Below are positions 7,430-16,207 of a stretch of DNA of 64,000 nt, one piece after another. Below the pieces are notes generated by a model. It was not told the DNA's origin, did not search any database, and was given only the letters and a program-made list of their open reading frames with translations. This DNA comes from Streptomyces olindensis (GTDB lineage Bacteria > Actinomycetota > Actinomycetes > Streptomycetales > Streptomycetaceae). How positions within the stretch are numbered: the first letter of the stretch is position 1; every line of letters begins with the position of its first letter. Where the stretch lies: NCBI GenBank assembly GCA_000696115.1, contig JJOH01000015.1, forward strand, positions 186,001 through 250,000, written 5' to 3'. The position numbers were made by a program, and so were the translations under genes.

Positions 7430-9331
7430 TCAGCCGTTGTCGCGCGAGCGGAGCCGCAGACGCGGACCGAACCGGAAGGCCGCGAAGCCCACCGCGGCCA
7501 GACCCGCCGCCGCCGCGAGCAGCAGGCCGATGCCGCCGGCGCCCGTGGAGGCGAGGCTGCCGGAGTCGAGGTTCGTCGACGTGCCGCCCGTGCTGGAGCC
7601 GCCGGTGCCGCCGGTCGTGCCGGAGGTGTCCGCGCCGGCGCTGGGCGAGGGGCTCGGGGTCGCCGAGGGGCTCGGGGAGCCGGAGGGGTCCGGGCTCGGG
7701 TCGCCGGAGCCGTCACCGGCGACGACCTCGACGGCGAACTGGGCCATGGCGTCGCCGACCGACGCGGCGACGGTGTAGGTGCCCGTGCCCTCGCCGGCGG
7801 TCAGGGCCGGCGCCGTGGCCTCGCCCTGCTCGTCGGTCTTCACGCGGACGACCTGCTCGCCGCCCTCGAAGCGGGGCGCGTCCTCGCTGTCGTCCTCGAC
7901 ACGGAACTCGACCTCCGTGCCGGCCGGTGCCGCGGCACCGGACTTGACCACCTTGGCCGTCAGTGCCTCGGCGAAGTCCTCGCCCTGTTCGGCCCGCTGG
8001 TCGTCACCGCCCGCCACGGACACGACGTAGGCCGACTTCTTCACCGTCACGGTGAAGAGCGTCGACACGCCGTCGACCTCCGCGCGGATGGCGAACTCGC
8101 CCTCCCGGGAGCTGCCGCCCGACTCGATCAGCGGGGACTGGGCACGGCCCCGCGCGTCGGTCGGCACGGCCAGCTTCGTGGTGTCGGCACCGCCCTTGAG
8201 GTAGAAGTAGGCGCCCAGCTTGTCCGGGTCCTCGATGGTGAAGGTGACGGAGGCGTTCTCGACCGGGTTGCCCGCCTTGTCCCGCGCCACCACGGCCACC
8301 GGGTCGGCGCCGCCGCCCGGCTGTGTGGTCTGGTCGGCGCCGGAGACCTGGACCAGCTCCGCGATCGCCGGGGTCTTCCACTGGAAGACGACGCGGCCAT
8401 GGCCGGAGCGGTCGGTGTTGACGCCGCCCTCGCCGATACCGCCGCGCACCGGCTCGCCGGAGCCCTGCCAGAACGGGTCGTCCTTCGCGGGGGGCACCGT
8501 GCGCTGGCCGCTGAGCAGTCGGGCGCCGGTCACCCGGTCCGGGTCGACGTAGCTGCTGCCGCCCCCGCCGCTGCCGACGGTACCCCGCTCCTCGTCGGCA
8601 CCGCCGCCACCGCCGCCGCCCGCGTAGCCGGCGCCGCCGCCCCCGCCTTCGCCGCCGGAACCGGAGCCGCCCGCACCGCCCTTGCCGCCGCCGGACGCGT
8701 CGGCGCCCGAGGAGCCGTTGCCACCGCCCGCGCCGCCGGTGGCACCGGCCGCGCCCTTGCCGCCGCGCTCGGACTCGGTGTCGTCCTGGCCGCGCTCACC
8801 GCCACCGGGGCCGCCCTGGCCGGTCTCGCCGTAGCCGTACCCACCGCCGCCGCCACCGGCGGCGATGAGCAGCGGCGTGCCGTTGCTCGTGCGGACGCCG
8901 CTGCTGTTGCCGCCGACGGCGGCGTTCGGGCCGCCGCCCTTGCCGCCGAGCGCGTCACCGAAGCCCTGCACGCCGACCGCGACCGACAGCCGCTCCCCGG
9001 GCGTGACGCCGAGCGAGCCCGCGGTGTAGCCGCCCGCGCCGCCGTTGGCGTGGGGGTTGCTCTCGCCGCCCTGGCCCCAGGCCCGCACGTCCAGCGCCGT
9101 GACGCCGGCCGGGACCTGGAACTCCTCGCGGGCACCGGTCGGATCGAAGAGCCGGCACCCGGAGAAGCCCGCCGTCGGCGTGCAGGTCTTCCCGGCGAGC
9201 ACCTCGCTGCCGGCGGCCGTGGCGGCCGGCGCGCCCGACAGAGCCGTGCCGGCCGTCAGGGCCACGAAGGCCAGCGCGGCCGCGCCGCGCCGGAAGCCGG
9301 CGCGGCGCGGCACAACGGAATCGTGATGCAT
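7430..9331 (-). CDS. Sortase-anchored Gly-rich surface protein (LASTG signal)
   Basis: A 633-residue cell-wall protein. A signal peptide spans about 1-40 (PAATAA). A jelly-roll-like region follows, rich in Gly and resembling glycine-rich domains that coordinate loops (AAGGGGGG blocks, about 80-290). Two Ig-like (invasin/BIG-type) repeats lie at about 325-440 and 445-545, then a Pro/Ser/Thr spacer (SPSPSATPSPSPS), LASTG at 593-597, a hydrophobic helix and a basic tail. LAxTG is the class E sortase signal in Streptomyces. The ATG at 9331 is preceded by GGGGAG at good spacing. The ligand is unknown; surface adhesion or cross-wall structure is a guess. Confidence 0.82.
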   Translation of the reverse strand: MHHDSVVPRRAGFRRGAAALAFVALTAGTALSGAPAATAAGSEVLAGKTCTPTAGFSGCRLFDPTGAREEFQVPAGVTALDVRAWGQGGESNPHANGGAGGYTAGSLGVTPGERLSVAVGVQGFGDALGGKGGGPNAAVGGNSSGVRTSNGTPLLIAAGGGGGGYGYGETGQGGPGGGERGQDDTESERGGKGAAGATGGAGGGNGSSGADASGGGKGGAGGSGSGGEGGGGGAGYAGGGGGGGADEERGTVGSGGGGSSYVDPDRVTGARLLSGQRTVPPAKDDPFWQGSGEPVRGGIGEGGVNTDRSGHGRVVFQWKTPAIAELVQVSGADQTTQPGGGADPVAVVARDKAGNPVENASVTFTIEDPDKLGAYFYLKGGADTTKLAVPTDARGRAQSPLIESGGSSREGEFAIRAEVDGVSTLFTVTVKKSAYVVSVAGGDDQRAEQGEDFAEALTAKVVKSGAAAPAGTEVEFRVEDDSEDAPRFEGGEQVVRVKTDEQGEATAPALTAGEGTGTYTVAASVGDAMAQFAVEVVAGDGSGDPSPDPSGSPSPSATPSPSPSAGADTSGTTGGTGGSSTGGTSTNLDSGSLASTGAGGIGLLLAAAAGLAAVGFAAFRFGPRLRLRSRDNG

Positions 9332-9404
9332 CAAGGAAACTCCCCAACTCGTCACAAGCTCCCCCCCTGGGAGCCAGACATCGCTCGATCAGAATCGAAC
9401 AAGA

Positions 9405-10721
9405 CTAGGGAGACACCTGATCAAACTTGAGGCTGCTGGTCAACTGAGAATGGTCGATTCCGGGCAGCAGTTCGGACAGCGCGCCCCGGGCGTCCCGCGT
9501 CGCGGGAGCGGCCGTGCCGGTGTCCGGGCAGAGGGCGCGGACGACGTGCCGGCTCAGGGCGTCGTCGATCGGGTGCGGCAGCGGGCGGCCGTTCTCGTCG
9601 AGGCTCTGGTACTTCATCAGGTTCTGCGCGAAGGCGACCTGGCGCTTGCCGTCCTGGCTGGTCAGGGCGAACGTGCCGGCGCCGAACACCGCGCCGTTGT
9701 GGCCCCAGAAGCGGCCGCAGCCGCGCAGCTCCACCGTGTAGATGCCGAAGCCGTACTCCATGCCGCCCACGCGGACCGTGCGCATCATCTCGCCGAGGGC
9801 GGCCTCGCCGACCAGCTTCCCGCCGAGCAGGGCGCGGTAGAAGCGGTTCACGTCGTCCATGGTGGAGACGACCGCGCCCGCCGAGCGGATCCAGGACATG
9901 TCGTAGACGCTGTAGTCGCGGGGCGGGTCGATCAGGCCGTACAGCGCCTCGTACATGCGCGGGTGCGGGCCCTTGAGGTACGGCGTGCGCGGCAGGTACG
10001 TGTGGCGCAGCCCGGCCCGGTCGATGACGTGGCGGGTGACGTACGCGTCGGCGTCCTGGCCGGTGACCTTCTCCAACAGCAGCCCGGCGATGACGTAGTT
10101 GGTGTTGGAGTACGTCCCGGGCACCTCGCCGGGGCGGCCGGTGGCGGGGGCGGCGAGGCCCAGCCGGACCAGTTCCTCGGGCGGGATGGAGCGGAAGCGC
10201 TCCTCGTCGAGGCTGGCCGGCGAGTTCTGCAGGAGGGAGGGGAAGGCGGGTATCACGTGATCGCCGATCCCGCTGGTGTGGTTGAGCAGCATCCGGACGG
10301 TGATCTCCCGGCCGCGCTCGCCGGGTATCAGGTCGGGGAGGTAGTCGGCGACGGGCGCGTCGAGCCGGATCCGGCCGCGCTCGGCCTGCTGGAGCACGGC
10401 CACGGCGGTGAAGGTCTTGCTGATGCTGCCCACCCGCTGGCGCATGCCCGGGGTGACGGGGCGCCCGGTGGCCACGTCGGCCAGCCCGGAGGCGCCCGTC
10501 CACCGCTCGCGGCCGTCCCGCACGGCGGAGAAGACGCCGTACAGGCCCGCCTCGTGCGCGGCGTCCAGCGACTCCTGGAGCGCGGCCTCGTCCAGGGAGC
10601 CGCGTCCTAAGGACGTGGACGGTGGTGCGGACGGTGCGGCCTGGGCGGGCGCGGTCAGTACGGCGGTGGTCGTCAGCAGCGTGGTGCCCAGGACGGTGCC
10701 GAGAAGCCGGGCGATGCGCAA
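9405..10721 (-). CDS. Secreted serine hydrolase, class C beta-lactamase/DD-carboxypeptidase fold
   Basis: A 438-residue exported penicillin-recognising hydrolase. A signal peptide (about 1-28, AQA) is followed by the beta-lactamase-like domain with SISK (nucleophile Ser), YSNTNY as the Tyr-x-Asn motif, and a third motif of the form HNG (GHNGAVFG). It is close to D-alanyl-D-alanine carboxypeptidases and esterases of the class C fold, so true beta-lactamase activity is not implied. The start is TTG at 10721 with a purine-rich AAGGGGAAGG upstream. A striking 16-bp tandem array lies immediately upstream in the promoter region. Confidence 0.85.
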   Translation of the reverse strand: MRIARLLGTVLGTTLLTTTAVLTAPAQAAPSAPPSTSLGRGSLDEAALQESLDAAHEAGLYGVFSAVRDGRERWTGASGLADVATGRPVTPGMRQRVGSISKTFTAVAVLQQAERGRIRLDAPVADYLPDLIPGERGREITVRMLLNHTSGIGDHVIPAFPSLLQNSPASLDEERFRSIPPEELVRLGLAAPATGRPGEVPGTYSNTNYVIAGLLLEKVTGQDADAYVTRHVIDRAGLRHTYLPRTPYLKGPHPRMYEALYGLIDPPRDYSVYDMSWIRSAGAVVSTMDDVNRFYRALLGGKLVGEAALGEMMRTVRVGGMEYGFGIYTVELRGCGRFWGHNGAVFGAGTFALTSQDGKRQVAFAQNLMKYQSLDENGRPLPHPIDDALSRHVVRALCPDTGTAAPATRDARGALSELLPGIDHSQLTSSLKFDQVSP

Positions 10722-10740
10722 CGGCCTTCCCCTTCCTTGG

Positions 10741-10820
10741 TGTTCGAGTACGCCGGTGTTCGAGTACGTCGGAGCTCCAGTACGTCCGAGCTCCAGTACG
10801 TCGGAGCTCGAGTACGTCGG
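10741..10820. repeat. Five exact-length 16-bp tandem units upstream of the hydrolase
   Basis: The units are TGTTCGAGTACGCCGG, TGTTCGAGTACGTCGG, AGCTCCAGTACGTCCG, AGCTCCAGTACGTCGG and AGCTCGAGTACGTCGG. A degenerate sixth unit (10821-10836) follows. All share the core AGTACG. The array ends 20 bp before the TTG start. The rest of the gap to 11008 shows no gene. Confidence 0.8.
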
Positions 10821-11008
10821 ATCGCGCGTACTTCTTGTTCGAAAGGTCGGGGATCATCGTCGTGGGGAGCGGGCGGGCGCCACATCCCCCCAGGGGGTGA
10901 TCGAAAACCGGCCGTGCGTCGGCTGGATCGTGGTCAACGCCCTCCGGACGCGGCCGACTTCACCCCCGGCCCGGCGGTCGCTCACCGACCACCCGCCGCC
11001 CGGCCCCG

Positions 11009-12790
11009 TCACACCGACTGCGGGTCCGCGGCGATGCGCAGGGCCTCCACCAGCTCGCGGTACAGCGCGTCCGTGGCGAGGAGTTCCGCGTGGCTGCCCC
11101 GGGCGCGGACGCGGCCCGCCTCCATCACCACGATGGTGTCCGCGTCGATCACGGTCGACAGCCGGTGCGCGATCGTGACGACGGCGCCGCCGACCGCGCG
11201 GGCCCGGACACACTCCTGGACGGCGGCCTCGGTCAGCCCGTCCAGCTGGGCCGTCGCCTCGTCCAGGAGCAGCACGTCCGGCGTGCGCAGCAGGGCCCGG
11301 GCCAGGGCGATGCGCTGCCGCTCGCCGCCCGAGACCACCGCGCCGGACAGGGGCGTGTCGAGTCCCTCGTCCAGGGCGTCGATCTTCTCGGCCAGCCGTA
11401 CCTCGCGCAGGACCCTTCGCAGCTCCGCGTCCGTCGCGTCGGGGCGGGCCAGCAGCAGGTTGTCGCGGATCGTGCCGGGCACGACCGGGGTGTCCTGCTC
11501 GACGTAGGCCAGGCGGGCGCGGATCTCGTCGTGGGTGTGCTCGCGGTAGGGGCGGCCGTCCAGCAGCAGTTCGCCGCCGGTCGGCTCCAGGAAGCGCAGC
11601 ACCAGCGAGAACAGGGTCGTCTTGCCCGCCCCCGAGGGCCCGACGATCGCGGTGTGCCCGCGCCGGGGGATCGCGAGGCCGACGCCGCGCACCGCCGGTT
11701 CGGCGTCGGGGCCGTAGGCCGCGGTGACGTCGCGCAGCTCCAGCACCGGGGTGTCGTCCGCGGGGGCGGCCGCGCGCGCCGGCACCGGCACGCGGGCGTC
11801 GTCGTCCGCCTCCGACTCCAGGTCGTCCGTCTCCCGGATCCGCTCCGCCGCGGCGATGCCCGACTGGAGCGCGGTGACGTTCTGGCTGAGTTCGCTGATC
11901 GGGTCCATCAGGCCGAACGCGTAGAGCAGGAACGCGATGAGGCCGGAGACCTCCAGGGTCCCTTCGGCGACCCGCCAGGCGCCGACGCCCAGCACCAGGA
12001 TGATCGCCAGCTGGATGCCGGCCAGCGCGATCGTCCAGGCGAGGGCCTCGCGGCGGACCGCGCGGACGCCGTGCTCGGCGGAGGTGCGGGCGTCGGCCAC
12101 GATGCGCTCGGCCGTGCGGTCCTCGGCGCGGCCGGCCTTGACCGTCCGGATCGCGCGCAGCGCGCCCTCCAGATTGCCGCCGAGCCGCCCGAGGTGGTCC
12201 TGGGCGCGCTGCTGCGCGGTCGCGATCCCGGGCATCAGGACGGCGAACAGCACGCCGACCACCAGCACGGCCGCCGCGACGGTGCCCAGCAGCACCAGGT
12301 CGAGGACCGCCATGAGGGCCAGGGTCCCGACGAGCATGACCACGGCGTTGATCAGGCCGACCGGGGCGCCGGTGGCGGCCTGGTGCAGCAGGACCGTGTC
12401 GGAGGTGACGCGGGTGACGAGTTCACCGGGCGGGCGCCGGGTGACGGCGGTGACGGTGGCCCGCAGGAAGCGCCGCACCATGGACTCGCGGGCCCGCAGC
12501 ACCACGCGCTCCCCGAGGGCGCCGATCAGCGTCCACTGCCAGTAGGTGACGGCACTGCCGACGACCAGCAGGAACAGCAGGGCCAGCAGCGGCCCCCGCA
12601 GCGACGCGGATCCGCCGAGCGCGTCCAGCACTCCCTTCGTGACCATGGGCGTGGCCAGCCCCATCCCGGACCCGACCAGGGCGAGGACGAGCGCGAGCGC
12701 CAGGGCGCCTTTGTGCGGCCGGGCGAACGACCAGAGGATGCGCAGCCGCGGGACGGACACCGTGCGAGACGTGCCTTTCGGAACAGTCAT
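11009..12790 (-). CDS. ABC exporter, fused permease and ATPase
   Basis: A 593-residue half-transporter of the type that homodimerises. Six transmembrane helices span about 20-320, then an ATP-binding domain from about 350 with Walker A GPSGAGKTT, signature VSGGERQRIALARALL, Walker B VLLLDEAT and the H-loop IAHRLS. This is the MsbA/LmrA-type exporter arrangement used for lipids or drugs; the substrate is unknown. It is divergent from a TetR gene, with a palindromic operator in the gap, so TetR-controlled drug or lipid export is the simplest reading. The ATG at 12790 has only a weak ribosome site. Confidence 0.93.
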   Translation of the reverse strand: MTVPKGTSRTVSVPRLRILWSFARPHKGALALALVLALVGSGMGLATPMVTKGVLDALGGSASLRGPLLALLFLLVVGSAVTYWQWTLIGALGERVVLRARESMVRRFLRATVTAVTRRPPGELVTRVTSDTVLLHQAATGAPVGLINAVVMLVGTLALMAVLDLVLLGTVAAAVLVVGVLFAVLMPGIATAQQRAQDHLGRLGGNLEGALRAIRTVKAGRAEDRTAERIVADARTSAEHGVRAVRREALAWTIALAGIQLAIILVLGVGAWRVAEGTLEVSGLIAFLLYAFGLMDPISELSQNVTALQSGIAAAERIRETDDLESEADDDARVPVPARAAAPADDTPVLELRDVTAAYGPDAEPAVRGVGLAIPRRGHTAIVGPSGAGKTTLFSLVLRFLEPTGGELLLDGRPYREHTHDEIRARLAYVEQDTPVVPGTIRDNLLLARPDATDAELRRVLREVRLAEKIDALDEGLDTPLSGAVVSGGERQRIALARALLRTPDVLLLDEATAQLDGLTEAAVQECVRARAVGGAVVTIAHRLSTVIDADTIVVMEAGRVRARGSHAELLATDALYRELVEALRIAADPQSV

Positions 12791-12800
12791 GCCGCCGAGT

Positions 12801-12816
12801 GGAACACCACTGTTCC
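12801..12816. promoter_or_regulatory. Putative TetR operator between ABC exporter and its regulator
   Basis: GGAACA-CCAC-TGTTCC is a perfect 6-bp inverted repeat 11 bp upstream of the exporter start and about 45 bp upstream of the TetR start. Confidence 0.6.
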
Positions 12817-12859
12817 ATAACGGTCAAGAGATTTTCATCATGGAGGAGCGCGCTACCGT

Positions 12860-13441
12860 ATGCGCATGGGTGAGGACCGGAGCGTCGCGGCCGAGAGCGG
12901 AACACGGGCACGCACACGGCGCGCGATCGTCGACGCCGCCGTCGCCCTGCTGGCCGGCGACCCGACCGCGTCGCTCGGCGACGTCGCGGCGGCGGCGGGC
13001 GTGGGGCGTACGACCGTCCACCGCTACTTCCCCGAGCGGTCCGACCTGCTGGCGGCCATCGGCGCCGACGTCCTGGAGAAGGTCGCGGCGGCCACCGAGC
13101 GGGCCCGTCTGGACGACGGCCCGGCCGCCAAGGCCCTGGAGCGGCTCTGCCAGGAGTACTTCGAGCTCGGCGACGGCCTCACGCTGATGTTCGAGACGCC
13201 GCAGCTGACGAACTGGTCCGGCTGGGACGAGGAGACCGAGGCCGACCGGCGCTTCCTGGACACGGTCCGCCGCGGCCACGCGGAGGGCAGCATCGACCGC
13301 GAGCTGGACGAGGAGTGGGTCCGCAACCTGGTGTGGGCGCTGCTCTACTCGGCCTGGGAGCAGGCCCGCACCACCGGCACGTCCAAGCACTCCGCCCTGG
13401 CCCTGTGCCTGCACACCCTGCGCAAGGCTCTCGCGCCGTAG
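12860..13441 (+). CDS. TetR-family regulator
   Basis: A 193-residue TetR regulator. The N-terminal HTH is clear (AIVDAAVALLAG, then LGDVAAAAGVGRTTVHRYF at about 35-55), followed by an all-helical ligand domain rich in aromatic and acidic residues. ATG at 12860 and ATG at 12866 are both possible; GGAGGAG lies upstream of both. It is divergent from the ABC exporter with a dyad between them and probably represses both. Confidence 0.9.
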   Translation: MRMGEDRSVAAESGTRARTRRAIVDAAVALLAGDPTASLGDVAAAAGVGRTTVHRYFPERSDLLAAIGADVLEKVAAATERARLDDGPAAKALERLCQEYFELGDGLTLMFETPQLTNWSGWDEETEADRRFLDTVRRGHAEGSIDRELDEEWVRNLVWALLYSAWEQARTTGTSKHSALALCLHTLRKALAP

Positions 13442-13475
13442 GGCCTTCGGCGAGCGGGAGTTCGCGTCCGGGTCA

Positions 13476-13532
13476 TTGACGCCGTGCGGTCGACGGCCCT
13501 ACGGTCTGGCCGAATTGCCGAACCGCGTTCGG
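13476..13532 (+). promoter_or_regulatory. Promoter plus palindromic operator of the AbfB glycosidase gene
   Basis: TTGACG (13476-13481) and TACGGT (13500-13505) are 18 bp apart. A perfect dyad CCGAAC-CGC-GTTCGG (13518-13532) lies just downstream of the expected start point, as for a repressor. The layout mirrors that of the pectate lyase but with a different palindrome. Confidence 0.5.
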
Positions 13533-13609
13533 TATTTCAAACGGCGATTTCGCATGCCCTGCCCCCGCACCGCTTCGCTCCGTACCCCCCGACGGAAGGC
13601 CGAGCCGCC

Positions 13610-15007
13610 ATGACCTCCCCCCGCAGACCCTCCCGCCGCCACGTCCTCGGCATGGCCGCGACCCTGCCGCTCGCACTCACCACCGACCTGGCCCTGGGCG
13701 CCGGCGCGGCCGGAGCGGCGACCGGACCGGCGTACGTGATGGGCTACTTCACCGAGTCGACCAACCTCGGCGCCGGCACCGCCTACGGCCTGCACCTCGC
13801 CGTCAGCCTCGACGGCCTGGAGTGGACCCCCCTCAACCAGAACAACCCGGTGGTCACCCCCACCCAGGGCGCGGGCGGCCTGCGCGACCCGTTCATCCTG
13901 CGCAAGCAGGACGGCACCTTCGCCGTACTGGCCACCGACCTCAAGGGCACCGACTGGAACCGCAACAGCCAGTACATCCACGTCTGGGACTCGGCCGACC
14001 TGCGCTCCCTCACCGGCTACCGGCTGCTGAAGCTGCACGACATGGCCACCCACAGCTGGGCCCCGGAGGCCTTCTGGGACGCCTCGCGCGGGCAGTACGG
14101 GATCGTCTACTCGTCCGTGAACTCCAGCGGCCACAACGTGCTGATGGTCAACTACACGACCGACTTCCGCACGGTCTCCACGCCCCAGGTCTTCTTCGAC
14201 CCGGGCTACGACGTGATCGACGGCAGCTTCGCCCTCGGCGTCGGCGGCACGCACTACATGTACTTCAAGGACAGCTCCAAGCAGACCCTGGTCGGCGCCC
14301 GCTCCGCCACCCTCGCCCCGGGCAGCTGGCAGGTCTTCAGCACCCCGGTCGCCCACGGCGGCACCGAGGCGCCGATCCTCGTGCGGTCGCACTCCACCGG
14401 CACCTGGTACCTCTGGGGTGACACGTACACGCCGAACGGCGTCTTCTACGCCTGGCAGACCACCGACCTCGCCTCCGGCACCTGGACACCGGTCGACCAG
14501 CGCCGCTACACGCAACCCCTGAACTCCAAGCACGGCAGCATCGCCCCGCTCACGGGCACGCAGTACGACAACCTCCTCGCCCACTGGGGAGCCCCGGCCT
14601 GGAACCGACTGAAGTCGTACAACCACCCCGACCGCTACGTCCGCCACGCCGGTTTCGCGGGCCGGATCGACCCCTACCCCCTCGACCCGTACACCGACTC
14701 GCAGTGGAAGCTCGTCCCGGGCCTCGCCGACGCCTCCGGGGTGTCCTTCCAGTCGGTCAACTACCCGGACCGCTACCTGCGGCACTACGGCTACGCCCTG
14801 CGGCTGGACGCCCCGGACGGGACGTCCACGTTCGCCAAGGACGCCACGTTCCACAAGGTCCCCGGGCTGGCCGACTCCTCCTGGACGTCGTTCCGCTCGC
14901 ACAACTACCCGGACCGGTACCTCCGCCACTCCGGTTACGCCCTGCGCATCGACCCCGTCGCCACCGCCACCGACCGCGCGGACGCGACGTTCCGGATCGG
15001 CTACTGA
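13610..15007 (+). CDS. Secreted GH43-like five-bladed glycosidase with AbfB (CBM42) domain
   Basis: A 465-residue exported enzyme. A Tat signal (PRRPSRRHVLG) ends near residue 42. A five-bladed propeller of GH43 type follows (about 45-320), with an acidic residue in LRDPFIL and PEAFWD plausibly catalytic. The C-terminal AbfB arabinose-binding beta-trefoil (about 325-465) has three repeats of the form NYPDRYLRH. AbfB domains bind arabinofuranose side chains, so arabinan or arabinoxylan is the likely target. The ATG at 13610 has GGAAGG ten bases upstream. The operator-like dyad upstream suggests induction by sugar. Confidence 0.83.
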   Translation: MTSPRRPSRRHVLGMAATLPLALTTDLALGAGAAGAATGPAYVMGYFTESTNLGAGTAYGLHLAVSLDGLEWTPLNQNNPVVTPTQGAGGLRDPFILRKQDGTFAVLATDLKGTDWNRNSQYIHVWDSADLRSLTGYRLLKLHDMATHSWAPEAFWDASRGQYGIVYSSVNSSGHNVLMVNYTTDFRTVSTPQVFFDPGYDVIDGSFALGVGGTHYMYFKDSSKQTLVGARSATLAPGSWQVFSTPVAHGGTEAPILVRSHSTGTWYLWGDTYTPNGVFYAWQTTDLASGTWTPVDQRRYTQPLNSKHGSIAPLTGTQYDNLLAHWGAPAWNRLKSYNHPDRYVRHAGFAGRIDPYPLDPYTDSQWKLVPGLADASGVSFQSVNYPDRYLRHYGYALRLDAPDGTSTFAKDATFHKVPGLADSSWTSFRSHNYPDRYLRHSGYALRIDPVATATDRADATFRIGY

Positions 15008-15235
15008 CCCGCCGCACCGGCAGGCGGGAAGGCCGGACCGGGCTCCCGAGCGGCACACGCGGGGACGCGACGGCCCGTGCCCGGCCTTCCACTGCCCGCA
15101 ATCTCCCATCCGGCACCCCGCGCCGCCTCCCGGGACGGCCCGAACGAGGAAGGCCGAACGAAGACGGCGGGGCAAGGAGGGCGGGGCGAGGATGGCGGGA
15201 CGGGGACGGCAGGCCGGGGCTGCGATGATGCGCGC

Positions 15236-15598
15236 ATGTCGACCCTCGCCACGCTCGCGGTGCTGGCCCTCGCCGCGCTCCACGCCTACATCCTGGTGCT
15301 GGAGATGTTCCTGTGGACCACGCCCCGGGCCCGCGCCGCCTTCGGCACCACCGCCGAGTTCGCCACCGACACCAAGGCCCTGGCCGCCAACCAGGGCCTC
15401 TACAACGGCTTCCTCGCCGCCGGACTGGTGTGGGGCGCGGTGGCGTCCGACCCGGTGGGCTTCCAGGTCTCGGTGTTCTTCCTGGTGTGCGTGGCGGTCG
15501 CGGGGGTGTACGGCGCCGCCACGGCCAGCCGGAAGATCCTCTTCGTCCAGACGGTCCCGGCGCTGGTCGCGCTCGCCCTGGTGCTGATCGCGCGGTAG
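15236..15598 (+). CDS. DUF1304 membrane protein
   Basis: A 120-residue protein with four predicted membrane helices (about 4-24, 52-70, 75-93 and 98-118). The segment LEMFLWTTPRARAAFG and the phrase NQGLYNGFLAAGL are typical of DUF1304, a family of unknown role. The ATG at 15236 is the first Met before the family start. The 228-bp gap upstream contains a G-rich tract (15165-15222) and no gene. Confidence 0.87.
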   Translation: MSTLATLAVLALAALHAYILVLEMFLWTTPRARAAFGTTAEFATDTKALAANQGLYNGFLAAGLVWGAVASDPVGFQVSVFFLVCVAVAGVYGAATASRKILFVQTVPALVALALVLIAR

Positions 15599-16012
15599 TC
15601 AGGCGCCCTGCTCGACGGCCCGTGCCATGAGACGGCCGGCTTCCGCCTCCGCCGTGCCGGGCGGGACCACCAGCAGGTCCCAGCGGCCGCGGCCGGGGGC
15701 GAGCAGGCAGACCGTGTGCGGGGCGGTCGGCGAGTCCTTCCGGCCCACGTGGACGGCCTGCCCGGCGACGAGCATCCGCTCCGGGCAGGACGGCCAGACG
15801 TCCCCGTTGACCAGGACGCTGCTGATCCGGCCCCAGGCCCGGGGCAGCACGCCGAGCAGCCCGGGCAGTTCCGTGGTCAGGTCGTAGGAACGGGGCCACC
15901 ACGCCCCGTCGATCCGGCGTGCCGTGCGGCCCTGGCGCGGCTGGGCCGCGAGCCGGAGCCGCACCTCGGAGGGTGCGGGGTGGGGCGGCGGCGGTGTGGA
16001 GGCGGACGTCAT
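15599..16012 (-). CDS. DUF5994 family protein
   Basis: A 137-residue cytoplasmic protein whose core RRIDGAWWPRSYDLTTELP followed by VWPSCPERM matches the actinobacterial DUF5994 family, of unknown function. The start has GGAG five bases upstream. Its stop abuts that of the convergent DUF1304 gene. Confidence 0.72.
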   Translation of the reverse strand: MTSASTPPPPHPAPSEVRLRLAAQPRQGRTARRIDGAWWPRSYDLTTELPGLLGVLPRAWGRISSVLVNGDVWPSCPERMLVAGQAVHVGRKDSPTAPHTVCLLAPGRGRWDLLVVPPGTAEAEAGRLMARAVEQGA

Positions 16013-16207
16013 CGGGGGCTCCTGCTGCGGACGGGGTGCGTGGCCAGGAGGTGGCGGAGCCGCGAGCCCGGTGTGCGGAGGCAGGGGGTTCGTCGAGCGC
16101 CGAGGGCGGGACCGGTTCGGCCACCGGTTGCGACATACCCGCGGTTCCTCCACGGTACCCCGCGGGGCGGCGCGGAGGCCGGGGCCGTCCGCGCCGCCCG
16201 GTGCCGG

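Noticed and set aside
13499..15283. Long minus-strand frame opposite the AbfB glycosidase
   Set aside because: Antisense shadow; the plus strand has Tat signal and three AbfB repeats.
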